Source: Candidatus Eisenbacteria bacterium (GTDB lineage Bacteria > Desulfobacterota > Binatia > DP-6). From it: a stretch of 61,263 bases of DNA. The stretch lies in contig DATJZY010000026.1 in assembly GCA_035577985.1 (NCBI GenBank), forward strand, positions 1 to 61,263, given 5' to 3'. Positions 16,367-25,508 of this stretch are shown here, in pieces (within the stretch, counting starts at the first letter, position 1; each line of letters opens with the position of its first letter). A program made the position numbers and the translations under genes. Under the pieces are notes generated by a model, which saw only the letters and a program-made list of their open reading frames with translations, was not told the DNA's origin and did not search any database.

Positions 16367-17326
16367 CTACGTTCGCGATGCCGCGAGCCGGAGGACGTCC
16401 GCGTAGCTCGTCGCCACGCACGCGTCGGCGAGGATGCCGCGCTCGCGCAGCATGCGGTGCATGCGCGGCAGGTTGTAGTGCGGGACGGTCGGCAGCAGGT
16501 GGTGCTCCAGGTGGTAGTTCACGCGGTTGGGCGCGATGAGCAGGCGCTCCCACCAGCGCGCGACGGTCGTGCGCGTGTTGTTCATCTCGTCGGCCGGATC
16601 GGGGATCATGGCGTGCTCGGCGATCGAGCGGATCCGCATGACGAGGCTGTAGCTCGTGAGCCACGCGCCGATCCACAGGAGGTAGAGCAGGGGATGGCCG
16701 CACGCGGTGAGGATCGCGAGCAGGACGGCGTTCGTGATGAGAACGCCGTGGAACGCGTCCAGGCCGGCGTCGAAGTTCCGCTTCACGCGGCCGCGGCTGA
16801 GCCCGAGATCGCGGCGGACGGTCGCCTTGAGCCGCTTCCAGCCCGTCTGTCCGGAGAGGTCGCGCCACACCTTGCGGCGCAGGCTCGCGGTCGTGATCGG
16901 GAACGGGTTCGCGAGCCCGAGGTCGGGATCCTCGTCCGTCCAGTTCTTCGCGTGATGCTGCAGGTGATAGGGCCGGTACGGGGAGAGATCGCTCCAGATC
17001 GGATATGCGCACAGCCAGTTGCCGACGAGATCGTTCGTGCGGCGATCCTTGAAGAGCGAGCGATGCGCGGCCTCGTGCATGAGGACGGCGAAGCCGAGCT
17101 GCCGTGCTCCGATGACGAGCAGGGCGACGACGACGGTCAGCGGATTCGGCCAGCGCGCGACCAGCGCGAACGCCACGGCGACGAGCCCCCAGTTGAGGGC
17201 GACCGACCCCCAGCTCCGCACGTCGCGCATGGCGAGGAGGTCCTTGATCTCCTCGCGGGAGAGCGCCTCGCGCCAGGCCGGCCGCTCGGGGTTCACGGTT
17301 CGATGATGACCCATGCCCTCGGACAT
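16367..17326 (-). CDS. Fatty acid desaturase
   Basis: A 319-residue membrane di-iron desaturase with the three histidine boxes His-Glu-Ala-Ala-His (84-88), His-x2-His-His (121-125) and His-Leu-Glu-His-His-Leu-Leu-Pro near residue 270, and hydrophobic helix pairs between them. It inserts a double bond into acyl chains or hydroxylates a lipid/carotenoid using oxygen. ATG at 17326 lies only 2 nt after the gloA stop, so the two are co-transcribed, followed 40 nt later by the transglycosylase. The exact substrate is not readable; beta-carotene hydroxylase/ketolase relatives share these boxes. Confidence 0.9.
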   Translation of the reverse strand: MSEGMGHHRTVNPERPAWREALSREEIKDLLAMRDVRSWGSVALNWGLVAVAFALVARWPNPLTVVVALLVIGARQLGFAVLMHEAAHRSLFKDRRTNDLVGNWLCAYPIWSDLSPYRPYHLQHHAKNWTDEDPDLGLANPFPITTASLRRKVWRDLSGQTGWKRLKATVRRDLGLSRGRVKRNFDAGLDAFHGVLITNAVLLAILTACGHPLLYLLWIGAWLTSYSLVMRIRSIAEHAMIPDPADEMNNTRTTVARWWERLLIAPNRVNYHLEHHLLPTVPHYNLPRMHRMLRERGILADACVATSYADVLRLAASRT

Positions 17327-17328
17327 CG

Positions 17329-17724
17329 TCAATCCTGCCGCCCGCGGAGCTGGATGAGCTCGATCTTGTAGCCGTCCGGATCTTCGACGAACGCGATCTC
17401 CGAGCCGCCGTGCTTCATCGGACCCGGCTCGCGGACGATCTTGGCGCCCTTGGCGCGCAGGTCGGCACACGCCGTGTAGATGTCCTCGACCCCGAGGGCG
17501 ACGTGCCCGAACGCGTTGCCCAGGTCGTAGCGCTCGGTGTCCCAGTTGTGGGTGAGCTCGATCACGGTGCTCCGGTCCTCGTCGCCGTACCCGACGAAGG
17601 CGAGGGTGAACCGGCCGTCGGGGTAGTCCTTGCGGCGCAGGAGCCGCATCCCCAGCACCTCGCAGTAGAAGCGCAAGGAGCGTTCCAGGTTCCCCACGCG
17701 CAGCATGGTGTGGAGCATGCGCAC
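17329..17724 (-). CDS. gloA: Lactoylglutathione lyase (glyoxalase I)
   Basis: A 131-residue VOC-fold enzyme that isomerises the hemithioacetal of methylglyoxal and glutathione. Characteristic elements: Met-Leu-Arg-Val-Gly-Asn-Leu-Glu-Arg-Ser-Leu-Arg-Phe-Tyr, metal ligands His5 in the N-terminal strand and Glu in Val-Ile-Glu-Leu-Thr-His-Asn, second half His in Gly-His-Val-Ala-Leu-Gly-Val and Glu in Lys-Ile-Glu-Leu-Ile. Length is typical. First gene of the minus-strand unit; divergent from the acyl-CoA dehydrogenase (96 nt between). Confidence 0.95.
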   Translation of the reverse strand: MRMLHTMLRVGNLERSLRFYCEVLGMRLLRRKDYPDGRFTLAFVGYGDEDRSTVIELTHNWDTERYDLGNAFGHVALGVEDIYTACADLRAKGAKIVREPGPMKHGGSEIAFVEDPDGYKIELIQLRGRQD

Positions 17725-17820
17725 GACTCCCGGTTACCAGAGCGGACCGTGTGACACCACCGCGTCCCGTGGTAAGCTGCGGCGCGTCAATCGCACACCG
17801 CCCCGAGGAGAGACCCGGCC

Positions 17821-19548
17821 ATGGCGACTGATTTCTTCAACGATGACATGCGCTTGTTCATCGACCACCGAGTCGATTGGGCGCGCCACTTCCGGCTGAA
17901 GCGCGGCGGCGACGTCGACGTCGCGGCCGAGGTCGACACCTACAAGACGATCCTCCAGACGACGGGCGACATCTGCGCCGAGATCGCCGCGGGGGCCCGC
18001 GAGCACTGGCACGAGGAGGTGGGGCTCCAGAACGGGAAGGTCATCCGGCCGCCGCACATCGACGCTGGCTACGAGAAGCTGCGGAAGGCGGGGCTCATCT
18101 GCCTCACGCTCGATCCCAAGTACGGCGGCTACGCGCTGCCGGCGATCGTCAACTGCGCGTATCTCGAGATGGTGTCGCGCGCCGACACGAGCCTCATGAC
18201 CATCATCGGTCTCCAGGCCGGCGTCGCGCTCGACATCGAGAAGTACGGCAGCGACGAGATCAAGGACCGCTATCTGCCGAAGTTCGTCGCCGGCGAGTAC
18301 CAGGGCTCGATGGACCTGACCGAGCCGCAGGCGGGATCGGACCTCGGCAACATCGCGACCAAGGTGCGCAAGGAAGGCGAGCGCTACTTCATCGACGGCG
18401 AGAAGATCTTCATCACGAACGGCGGCTCCGAGATCCACCTGGTGCTCGCCCGCGACGCGGCGACCGCCGACCAGTCGAAGGGCACGACCAACGGGCTCAA
18501 CCTGATGCTCTGTCCGCGCGTCCTCCCCGACGGGAAGGTGAACGGCCTGCGGACGTCGCGCGTCGAGAAGAAGATGGGCATCCACGGCTCGCCCACCTGC
18601 GTGATCGAGCTCGACCACGCCGAGGCCTTCCTGCTCGGCAAGCCGGGCCAGGGCTTCAAGGCGATGCTCGACCTCATGAACAACGCGCGCCTCGGCGTCG
18701 CCGCGCAGGCGCTCGGCGTCGCGCAGGGCGCCTACCACGAGGCGCGCGCCTACGCCGAGACCCGCGTGCAGTTCGGGCAGCCGATCATCGAGCAGCCGCT
18801 CGTGAAGTCGATGCTGACCCTCATGGTGATCAACATCCAGGCCGCGCGGGCGCTGCTCTATCACACCTCGGCGATCATCGATCAGGCCGACGCGTTGAAG
18901 ACCTACCTCGAGTCCGATCGCTGCAAGGGCGATCCGGATCGCGCCAGGCTCCAGCAGGAGCTCGAGCACAAGCTGGCGCTCATCCGCTTCTACACGCCGC
19001 TCACGAAGTACTTCTCGACCGAGATCTCGAACAACGTGACGCGCGCCGGCATCCAGGTGCACGGCGGCATCGGCTACATGGCCGAGTCGCCGGCGGGGCA
19101 CTACCACTCGGACTCGATCATCACGACGATCTACGAGGGCACGTCCGAGATCCAGGCCAGCTTCGCGCTGAAGGAGATGGCCAAGGGTGCGCTCTTCACC
19201 GCCCTCGACGAGACGCGCGACGAGCTCGAGTGCCTGCGCGCGAAGTTCCCCGAGCTGGTGCAGCAGGTGTTCGACGGCATGCGCTTCATCACCGAGGCGT
19301 CGACCGCTCTCATGGGCGATCCGCAGTACGCCCTCCTCAACGCCAAGCGCGTCTCCGACATGGTCGTCGACGTCGTCACGAGCGCCGAGCTGCTGCTGCA
19401 GGCGCAGTACGCCGACGTGAAGATCGACGTCGCCGGCAGCTTCATCCGCCGGCACATCCCCGCCGTCGAGATGAACGCGCGCCGGATCCGCGGCGGCGAT
19501 GCGACCCGCATCAAGCGCTACGACCGCATCCTCGGCATCGCCGGATGA
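17821..19548 (+). CDS. Acyl-CoA dehydrogenase, large (DmdC/FadE-type)
   Basis: A 575-residue FAD enzyme, longer than the 380-400-residue short-chain type and resembling the FadE5/DmdC branch with a C-terminal helical extension. Seen: Leu-Thr-Glu-Pro-Gln-Ala-Gly-Ser-Asp (FAD loop), Phe-Ile-Thr-Asn-Gly-Gly, Thr-Arg-Val-Gln-Phe-Gly-Gln-Pro, and catalytic-base motif Ile-Tyr-Glu-Gly-Thr-Ser-Glu-Ile-Gln with Glu present. It oxidises an acyl-CoA to the 2-enoyl form. Electrons would go to ETF, not found here. A purine-rich Shine-Dalgarno region precedes the ATG. Substrate length unknown. Confidence 0.92.
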   Translation: MATDFFNDDMRLFIDHRVDWARHFRLKRGGDVDVAAEVDTYKTILQTTGDICAEIAAGAREHWHEEVGLQNGKVIRPPHIDAGYEKLRKAGLICLTLDPKYGGYALPAIVNCAYLEMVSRADTSLMTIIGLQAGVALDIEKYGSDEIKDRYLPKFVAGEYQGSMDLTEPQAGSDLGNIATKVRKEGERYFIDGEKIFITNGGSEIHLVLARDAATADQSKGTTNGLNLMLCPRVLPDGKVNGLRTSRVEKKMGIHGSPTCVIELDHAEAFLLGKPGQGFKAMLDLMNNARLGVAAQALGVAQGAYHEARAYAETRVQFGQPIIEQPLVKSMLTLMVINIQAARALLYHTSAIIDQADALKTYLESDRCKGDPDRARLQQELEHKLALIRFYTPLTKYFSTEISNNVTRAGIQVHGGIGYMAESPAGHYHSDSIITTIYEGTSEIQASFALKEMAKGALFTALDETRDELECLRAKFPELVQQVFDGMRFITEASTALMGDPQYALLNAKRVSDMVVDVVTSAELLLQAQYADVKIDVAGSFIRRHIPAVEMNARRIRGGDATRIKRYDRILGIAG

Positions 19549-19610
19549 GGCGCTCGCGCCGCGGGCGGCGAGGTGGTAGCAGTCGATCACCGGTGACGGA
19601 GGTGGGGGCG

Positions 19611-20174
19611 ATGAGGATGCGGAGCGCGATCCGGGTCGCCGTGGCGCTGGTCGTCGCGGCGGCCACGACGGCCGACGCCGCGGTGATCTGCCAGAAGAAG
19701 TCCGGCGCGATGTTCGTGCGCGACGCCTGCAAGAAGAAGGAGACGCAGGTCGACCTCGCGACCTTCGGCGCCGTGGGGCCGCCCGGACCTCCCGGCAAGC
19801 CGACCGCCATCTCGTTCGCCGCCCCGGCGAATACGCCGGCGGCCACGATCTTCGACAGCGGCAAGCTGAGCCTCGTCGCCTCGTGCTCGGCGATGGGGCT
19901 CGTGACGCTCGTGGCGACGACCGCGGTCGACAACGCGAGCCTCCGCTCGTACGGAAACTCGTTCGATGCGGTGACGAACGACTTCGACGCCGCGGCGCCG
20001 CTCACGATCGGCGACGACGTGACCGAGCATCGCTCGCTCGTCTACACGGAGCCGGGCGGGCAAGTCGTGACGGTACAGTACCAGATCAGCGACTCGAACC
20101 CGGCGAACATGTCGACGCCGCTCGGCGGGACGGTCGCGTGCCTCGTCTCCGGCATCGCCTTCCAGTCGCCCTGA
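19611..20174 (+). CDS. Secreted collagen-like paralog 4 (stand-alone)
   Basis: A 187-residue exported protein related to the 7.4-9.3 kb operon. Signal peptide (Ala-Val-Ala-Leu-Val-Val-Ala-Ala-Ala) ends Thr-Ala-Asp-Ala. The two-cysteine module has the same 12-residue spacing (Cys-Gln-Lys-Lys-Ser-Gly ... Arg-Asp-Ala-Cys-Lys-Lys-Lys-Glu-Thr), then Gln-Val-Asp-Leu and the clearest collagen-like run, Gly-Pro-Pro-Gly-Pro-Pro-Gly-Lys-Pro. The C-terminal domain differs: a beta-rich region with two further single Cys and no Cys-Cys pair or Phe-Val-Pro-Pro-Phe ending. So the N-terminal module is shared while the C-terminal cargo varies. Confidence 0.75.
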   Translation: MRMRSAIRVAVALVVAAATTADAAVICQKKSGAMFVRDACKKKETQVDLATFGAVGPPGPPGKPTAISFAAPANTPAATIFDSGKLSLVASCSAMGLVTLVATTAVDNASLRSYGNSFDAVTNDFDAAAPLTIGDDVTEHRSLVYTEPGGQVVTVQYQISDSNPANMSTPLGGTVACLVSGIAFQSP

Positions 20175-20186
20175 CGGCGGCACGTC

Positions 20187-22061
20187 TCAGCGCCAGTCGC
20201 CGCGGAGCGCGAGCACCTGCGCTTCCAGCGCCGGCGCCGTCGCCAGCTCGGGGGCGACGGGGGCGCCGCACACGACCTCGATCCGCGACCAGACGCGGCG
20301 GAAGGGCCGTCGCATGGCGGCACCGCCGAAGCGGCTGAAGAAGCTGCCCCAGAGCCCACGCAAGGCCATCGGGATCACCGGCACGGGCGTGCGCGCGACG
20401 ATGCGCTCGATCCCCGGCCGGAAGGGATTCATGTCGCCGGTCGTCGTGAGCTTGCCCTCCGGGAAGATGCACACGAGGTCGCCCTCCTCGAGCGCGTGTG
20501 CGACCTCGTCGTAGGCCCGCTCGAGCCGCGCCGGGTCCTCCTTGCGGGGGGCGATCGGGATTGCGCGCCCGGTGCGGAAGACGAAGTGCAGGATCGGCAG
20601 CCTGAAGATCGCGTGGTCCATGACGAAGCGCATCGGCCGGCGCGACGCCGCCGCGATGACGAGGGCGTCGACGAAGCTCACGTGGTTCGCCACCACGACG
20701 GCGGGGCCGCTCTGTGGCAGGTGCTCCAGGCCGCGCTGCTCGACTCGATAGACCGTGTGGACGAGCAGCCAGATGATGAAGCGCATGAGGAACTCGGGGA
20801 TCACGGTGAAGATGTAGATCGCCACCAGCGCGTTCACGATCGCCGTGAACAGGAAGAGCTGCGGGATCGTGAAGCCGTTCGTGCGCAGCACGATCCCGAC
20901 GCCCGCCGCCACGACCATGAAGAAGGCGCTCACGATGTTGTTGGCGGCGATGATGCGCGAGCGATGCCTCGGCTCGCTGCGATGCTGCACGAACGCGAGC
21001 AGCGGTACGATGAAGAAGCCGCCGAAGACGCCGATCAGGAGGAGGTCGGCGGCGACCCGCCAGTGGCGCGGGCTGGCGAGGAACCCGGCGACGTCGAGCG
21101 GCGTCGTGCGGGCGGCGGCGAGGTGGGTCGCCCACGCCAGGTCGAGGGCGAAGAGCGTCAAGCCGATCGATCCGAAGGGGACCAGGCCCAGCTCGATGAC
21201 GCCCGACGACAGGCGCTCGCACAGCATGCAGCCGAGGCCGATGCCGATCGAGAAGACGGTGAGGAGGAGCGTCACGACGTGCTCGTCGCCGCCCAGGAGA
21301 TCGCGCCCGAGCCCCGGGAACTGGGCGAGGAAGAGCGCGCCGTAGAACCAGAACCACGAGATGCCGAGGATCGACAGGAAGACGCTGTGCACCTCGCGGG
21401 CGAACCCGACCATGCGCCACGTCTCGGTGACGGGGTTCCAGCGGATGCGCAGCGACGGATCGTCGGCGGATGCGGCCGGTACGCCGCGGCTCACGAGCCA
21501 GCCGGCGACCGCGGTCCCGATCGTCGCGACCGAGACGACGATCGGGCCCCAGCCGGCGATCGCGACCAGCACGCCGCCGAGGATCGTCCCCACGAGGATC
21601 GCGACGAACGTGCCCATCTCGACGAGGGCGTTGCCGCCGACGAGCTCGTCCTCGCGCAGGTGCTGCGGTAGGATGCTGTATTTGACGGGCCCGAAGAGGG
21701 TCGAGTGGACGCCCATGGCGAACAGGGCGACCAGCAGCACGGGAACGCTGCGGAGCTGGAACCCGATCGCCCCCACGCACATGATGCCGATCTCGAGCAG
21801 CTTCACGGCGCGGATGATGCGCGACTTCTCGAGCTTGTCGGCGAGCTGCCCCGACGTCGCGGAGAACACGAAGAACGGGAAGATGAACACGCCCGCCGCG
21901 AGATTCACGAGCACGTCGGTCGAGAGCGCGCTCTCGGCGGCGCCGAAGGCGAACAGGATGACGAGCGCGTTCTTGAAGAGGTTGTCGTTGAGCGCGCCCA
22001 GGAACTGCGTCCAGAAGAACGGCGCGAACCGGCGCGTGCGAAGCAGCTCTCCCTGGCTCAT
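20187..22061 (-). CDS. LplT-like MFS transporter fused to PlsC acyltransferase
   Basis: A 624-residue fusion. Residues about 1-430 are a 12-helix MFS transporter starting Phe-Phe-Trp-Thr-Gln-Phe-Leu-Gly-Ala-Leu-Asn-Asp-Asn-Leu-Phe-Lys-Asn, as in lysophospholipid flippase LplT. Residues about 440-620 are a PlsC domain with Asn-His-Val-Ser-Phe-Val-Asp-Ala (HX4D) and Phe-Pro-Glu-Gly-Lys-Leu-Thr-Thr-Thr-Gly. Together they would bring a lysophospholipid to the inner leaflet and re-acylate it. E. coli does this with LplT plus Aas. The acyl-ACP synthetase (AMP-binding) domain of Aas is missing, so an external acyl donor is required. Confidence 0.9.
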   Translation of the reverse strand: MSQGELLRTRRFAPFFWTQFLGALNDNLFKNALVILFAFGAAESALSTDVLVNLAAGVFIFPFFVFSATSGQLADKLEKSRIIRAVKLLEIGIMCVGAIGFQLRSVPVLLVALFAMGVHSTLFGPVKYSILPQHLREDELVGGNALVEMGTFVAILVGTILGGVLVAIAGWGPIVVSVATIGTAVAGWLVSRGVPAASADDPSLRIRWNPVTETWRMVGFAREVHSVFLSILGISWFWFYGALFLAQFPGLGRDLLGGDEHVVTLLLTVFSIGIGLGCMLCERLSSGVIELGLVPFGSIGLTLFALDLAWATHLAAARTTPLDVAGFLASPRHWRVAADLLLIGVFGGFFIVPLLAFVQHRSEPRHRSRIIAANNIVSAFFMVVAAGVGIVLRTNGFTIPQLFLFTAIVNALVAIYIFTVIPEFLMRFIIWLLVHTVYRVEQRGLEHLPQSGPAVVVANHVSFVDALVIAAASRRPMRFVMDHAIFRLPILHFVFRTGRAIPIAPRKEDPARLERAYDEVAHALEEGDLVCIFPEGKLTTTGDMNPFRPGIERIVARTPVPVIPMALRGLWGSFFSRFGGAAMRRPFRRVWSRIEVVCGAPVAPELATAPALEAQVLALRGDWR

Positions 22062-22112
22062 CCTCCCCCCGGCAGGCCCGTTACAACGGCGGTCGGGGTC
22101 GGATGCAAGCCG

Positions 22113-22151
22113 CCGGACGGGGCCGCCGTCGCGCGGGGCGGCCCCGTCCGG
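22113..22151 (-). terminator. Strong stem-loop after dodecin gene
   Basis: Perfect 14-bp GC-rich inverted repeat (arms 22113-22126 and 22138-22151, 11-nt loop), located 6 nt past the dodecin stop codon in its direction. There is no T-run after it, so it may be a Rho-aided or 3'-protecting stem rather than a classical intrinsic terminator. Confidence 0.6.
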
Positions 22152-22157
22152 ATGTGC

Positions 22158-22373
22158 TCAGCCCTTGCCTTCGTACTTGAACGACACCTTCACCTTCGCG
22201 CGATAGGCGCGCACCTTGCCGCCTTCGAGCTGCATGTCGAGCTCGGAGACCTCGGCGATGCGGAGATCGCGCAGCGACTTCGACGCACGGTTCACGGCCG
22301 CCAACGCAGCCTTCTCCCACGACTCGGTGCTGGTGCCCACCAGCTCGATCACCTTGTATACGCTCTCGGCCAT
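22158..22373 (-). CDS. Dodecin family flavin-binding protein
   Basis: A 71-residue dodecin: Met-Ala-Glu-Ser-Val-Tyr-Lys-Val-Ile-Glu-Leu-Val-Gly-Thr-Ser, then Ser-Trp-Glu-Lys-Ala-Ala-Leu (the Trp stacks on flavin in the family) and the closing strand Tyr-Arg-Ala-Lys-Val-Lys-Val-Ser-Phe. It forms dodecamers that store or buffer FMN, riboflavin or CoA. ATG at 22373 is preferred over an upstream in-frame start (22457) because a good GGAGGG lies just ahead and the family begins here. Divergent from galK. Confidence 0.93.
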   Translation of the reverse strand: MAESVYKVIELVGTSTESWEKAALAAVNRASKSLRDLRIAEVSELDMQLEGGKVRAYRAKVKVSFKYEGKG

Positions 22374-22474
22374 GGTTCCCTCCATGGGAGCTTGGCGCCC
22401 GGGATTGAGCGCTGTAGTGACGCCGCCCTCATAGTCCCACTGCGGGTCGCTCGCCAAGTATGTAGACTCGGGTC

Positions 22475-23569
22475 GTGCACGACATTTTCCGCGCGCGCTT
22501 CGGCCACGAGCCGGCGGTGGTCGCGAGCGCTCCCGGGCGCGTGAACCTCATGGGCGAGCACACCGACTACAACGGTGGCCAGGTGCTCCCGACGGCGATC
22601 CCGCAGCGGACCACGATCGCGCTCGCGCCGCGCCGCGATCGCCGGGCGATCCTCCACACGGCGCTGGGGGACCGATCGCACGCGTTCGGGCTGGGCGAGG
22701 AGACCCGGCGCAACGCCTGGAGCGACTACGTCGAGGGATGCACGTGGGCGCTCGGGCGCGGCGGGTTCGCGATCGCGGGGTTCGAGGCCACGATCGTCTC
22801 GACCGTGCCGGCCGGCAGCGGCCTTTCCTCGAGCGCCGCGCTCGAAGTGGGCCTGCTGCGCGCGCTGCGCGAGGCGTTCGCGCTTCCGCTCGACGACGTC
22901 GCGCTGGCGCGCCTCGCGCACGACGCCGAGTCGATCTTCGTGGGCGCGCGCGTCGGCACCATGGACCAGATGGCGGCGAGCCTCGCCGACGAGCGGACGG
23001 CGCTCTTCCTCGACAGCCGGACGCTCGCGTTCGAGCGGGCGGCGATCCCGCCGTCCGTCGAGCTCGTCGTGCTCGACTCGGGCGTCCGCCATGCGATCGC
23101 GGGCGGCGACTACAATGCACGCCGCGCCGAGTGCGAGGACGCGGCCCGCCGGCTGGGGGTGTCCGCGCTCTGCGACCTCGCGCTCGCCGATCTGGATCGG
23201 CTCGCGACGCTGCCGACGTCCCTCGGGCGGCGGGTCCGGCACGTCGTCACCGAGCACGCACGCGTGCGCGACGCCGTGACCGCGCTGCGCGCCGGCGACG
23301 CGGAACGACTGGGCCAGCTCTTCCTCGCGTCGCACGCTTCGCAGCGCGACGACTATCAGGTGTCGGTGCCCGAGGTGGACTGTCTGGTCGAGCTCGGCTG
23401 GGAGGATCCCGACGTCTACGGCGCGCGGCTCACCGGCGGCGGGTTCGGCGGCGCGGTCGTCCTGCTGGCGCGTCCGGGGACGGCCACGCGCGTCGCGGCG
23501 CGCGTCGGCGCGGCCTACGCGCGCGCCATGGGCCGGACGGCGACGGCGCTCGTACCGCTCACCAGCTGA
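22475..23569 (+). CDS. galK: Galactokinase
   Basis: A 364-residue GHMP kinase that phosphorylates galactose at C1. Signatures: [15 protein letters not shown] (substrate binding), [11 protein letters not shown] (ATP loop), Gly-Thr-Met-Asp-Gln-Met-Ala (catalytic Asp) and Thr-Gly-Gly-Gly-Phe-Gly-Gly-Ala-Val. GTG start at 22475. No galT, galE or transporter nearby, so it is an isolated Leloir gene. The last 11 nt overlap the convergent aat gene. Confidence 0.95.
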   Translation: MHDIFRARFGHEPAVVASAPGRVNLMGEHTDYNGGQVLPTAIPQRTTIALAPRRDRRAILHTALGDRSHAFGLGEETRRNAWSDYVEGCTWALGRGGFAIAGFEATIVSTVPAGSGLSSSAALEVGLLRALREAFALPLDDVALARLAHDAESIFVGARVGTMDQMAASLADERTALFLDSRTLAFERAAIPPSVELVVLDSGVRHAIAGGDYNARRAECEDAARRLGVSALCDLALADLDRLATLPTSLGRRVRHVVTEHARVRDAVTALRAGDAERLGQLFLASHASQRDDYQVSVPEVDCLVELGWEDPDVYGARLTGGGFGGAVVLLARPGTATRVAARVGAAYARAMGRTATALVPLTS

Positions 23570-24212
23570 CGCGAAGGTCGCGCGCTTCCTCGACCAGCGC
23601 CAGGTACTCGGCGCGCGGGATCTCGATCGCGCCCAGCGAGCGGAGGTGCGGCGTGGCGAGCTGCACGTCGAGGAGCTGGAAGCCGCGGGTGCGCAGATGC
23701 TCCACCAGCTCGGCGAGCGCCACCTTCGAGGCGTCGCGCGCCAGGTGGAACATCGACTCCGCCGCGAACAGGCCGCCCATGGCGACGCCGTACACGCCGC
23801 CGACGAGCTCGCCCTGCCGCCACACCTCGACGCTGTGCGCCCATCCCATCTCGTGCAGGCGGACGTAGGCGGCGAGCATCTCGGGCGTGATCCAGGTGGG
23901 GCCGTGCGACGTCGCGCAGCCACGAATGACGTCGGCGCACGCGGTGTCGCGCGTGACGGCGTAGCGCCCGCGCCGTCGCAGGCGGCGCAGGCTGGTCGAG
24001 GCGTGGAAGCCGGAGAGGGGAATGATCGCGCGCGGGTCGGGCGACCACCACAGGAGGCGCCCGCTCTGGTCGGGCCAGGGGAAGATCCCGGCGCGGTACG
24101 CGGCGAGGATCGTCCCGGGCTCGAGGTCCGCGCCGGCGCCGAGGATGCCGATGGACGGCGCCTCCTCGGCCGGCGGAAACGCCCAGCGGCTCGGCGGGGG
24201 AACGATCGGCAC
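23559..24212 (-). CDS. aat: Leucyl/phenylalanyl-tRNA-protein transferase
   Basis: A 217-residue Aat enzyme, which adds Leu or Phe to N-terminal Lys/Arg for N-end-rule degradation by ClpAP. Hallmarks: Tyr-Arg-Ala-Gly-Ile-Phe-Pro-Trp, Trp-Trp-Ser-Pro-Asp-Pro-Arg-Ala-Ile, Thr-Trp-Ile-Thr-Pro-Glu-Met, Ala-His-Ser-Val-Glu-Val-Trp, and Gly-Gly-Leu-Phe-Ala-Ala-Glu-Ser-Met-Phe. GTG at 24212 is 11 nt after the acyl-CoA dehydrogenase stop, so they probably share a transcript. No clpA/clpS here. Confidence 0.96.
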   Translation of the reverse strand: MPIVPPPSRWAFPPAEEAPSIGILGAGADLEPGTILAAYRAGIFPWPDQSGRLLWWSPDPRAIIPLSGFHASTSLRRLRRRGRYAVTRDTACADVIRGCATSHGPTWITPEMLAAYVRLHEMGWAHSVEVWRQGELVGGVYGVAMGGLFAAESMFHLARDASKVALAELVEHLRTRGFQLLDVQLATPHLRSLGAIEIPRAEYLALVEEARDLRVSW

Positions 24213-24223
24213 GGCCCGCCCGG

Positions 24224-25438
24224 CTACGACGCGAGCAGGCTCCGCGCGATCTGCGACACCTGGATCTCGTCGGTGCCGGCGTAGATCTGCAGGACCTTGG
24301 CGTCGCGGCAGAGCTGCTCGACGCGGTACTCGGCCATGTAGCCGTTGCCGCCGAAGAGCTGCACCGCTTCGAGCGCCACCTCCATCGCCGCCTGCGCCGA
24401 GTAGAGCTTCACCGCCGACGCCTCGGCGAACTCCATCTGCTTGCCCTGCACCGACATCTCGATCTGGCGGAACACGATGTTCTGGAGGTTCATGCGGACG
24501 ACCTCCATCTTGGCGAGCTTCAGCTGGATCAGCTGGAACTCGCCGATCGGCTTGCCGAACGAGAGGCGCGTCTTGGCGTAGTCGAGGCAGAGCTTCAGGC
24601 ACTCCTCGACGATCCCGAGCGCCATCGCGGCGACACCGGTGCGCTCCATCGTGAACGTCGCCTTGGCGCCCTGCCGGCCCGGCACGTCCTCGGTCTCGCC
24701 GAGCAGGCGATCCTTCTCGCAGAACACGTCCTCCAGGAAGAGCTCCCCGGTCGGCGAGGAGTGGAGGCCCATCTTGCGCAGCGGCTTCGACTGCGTGAGC
24801 CCCGGCATACCCTTCTCGACGACGAAGTGCAGCACCTTGCGATGCTTCGCCTCGGTCGCGCCGTCGTCGAGCTTGCAGATGAACACGATCGTGTCGGCGT
24901 ACGGCCCGTTCGTGATGAACGTCTTGTTGCCGTTCAGCACGTAGCCGTCGCCGTGCCGCTTGGCGCTCGCCTTCATGCCGCCGAAGGCGTCCGAGCCCGA
25001 CCCGGGCTCGGTGATCGCCCACGCGCCGACCTTGTCGAGCGTGAGCAGATCGAGCGCCCAGCGCTCCTTCTGCCGGATCGTGCCCTTGGAGAGGACCGAC
25101 TGCGCCGCGAGGCCCACCGAGACGCCGAGCGCCGTCACCATGCCCGGGCAGTAGCGGCAGAGCTCGATGACCGGGATGACCTGCATGGCGGGGTCGTGGC
25201 CGCCGTCGGCGTCGGCCCGCCGCTCCTTCTTCTTGCCCGCCTTCTCGGCCGCGATCTGCGACTGGAAGCGCATGCGCGCCGCCTCGTCGAGACCGAACGT
25301 CTTCATCATCTTGCGCAGGATGTCGTACGGCGGGAGGTCGCCGTGCTCGAGCTCCTCCAGGTGCGGGACGATCTCGGCCTCGATGAACCGCCGGATCATG
25401 TCGCGGATCATCACGTGGCTCTCGTTCCACTCGATCAT
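24224..25438 (-). CDS. Acyl-CoA dehydrogenase
   Basis: A 404-residue FAD acyl-CoA dehydrogenase: Ile-Thr-Glu-Pro-Gly-Ser-Gly-Ser-Asp (FAD loop), Lys-Thr-Phe-Ile-Thr-Asn-Gly, Thr-Arg-Leu-Ser-Phe-Gly-Lys-Pro-Ile, and Leu-Phe-Gly-Gly-Asn-Gly-Tyr. At the usual catalytic-Glu position the motif reads Tyr-Ala-Gly-Thr-Asp-Glu-Ile (Ala instead of Glu), as in isovaleryl- and long-chain-type members, where the base moved to helix G; Glu in Met-Glu-Arg-Thr-Gly is the candidate. A charged Lys/Asp/Gly insert around residues 70-82 is unusual. First gene of a unit with aat. Confidence 0.92.
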   Translation of the reverse strand: MIEWNESHVMIRDMIRRFIEAEIVPHLEELEHGDLPPYDILRKMMKTFGLDEAARMRFQSQIAAEKAGKKKERRADADGGHDPAMQVIPVIELCRYCPGMVTALGVSVGLAAQSVLSKGTIRQKERWALDLLTLDKVGAWAITEPGSGSDAFGGMKASAKRHGDGYVLNGNKTFITNGPYADTIVFICKLDDGATEAKHRKVLHFVVEKGMPGLTQSKPLRKMGLHSSPTGELFLEDVFCEKDRLLGETEDVPGRQGAKATFTMERTGVAAMALGIVEECLKLCLDYAKTRLSFGKPIGEFQLIQLKLAKMEVVRMNLQNIVFRQIEMSVQGKQMEFAEASAVKLYSAQAAMEVALEAVQLFGGNGYMAEYRVEQLCRDAKVLQIYAGTDEIQVSQIARSLLAS

Positions 25439-25508
25439 GTGCGCACCCTCCCGAACCGAGGATCATGCTTCGGTTGCGAGGGAGATGCCAGCGCCGTAAG
25501 TCTGCGGG

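Noticed and set aside
17877..20174. Long frame running through the acyl-CoA dehydrogenase into the fourth secreted paralog
   Set aside because: It is the shifted frame of the dehydrogenase up to 19548 and only becomes real at ATG 19611, where a signal peptide starts.
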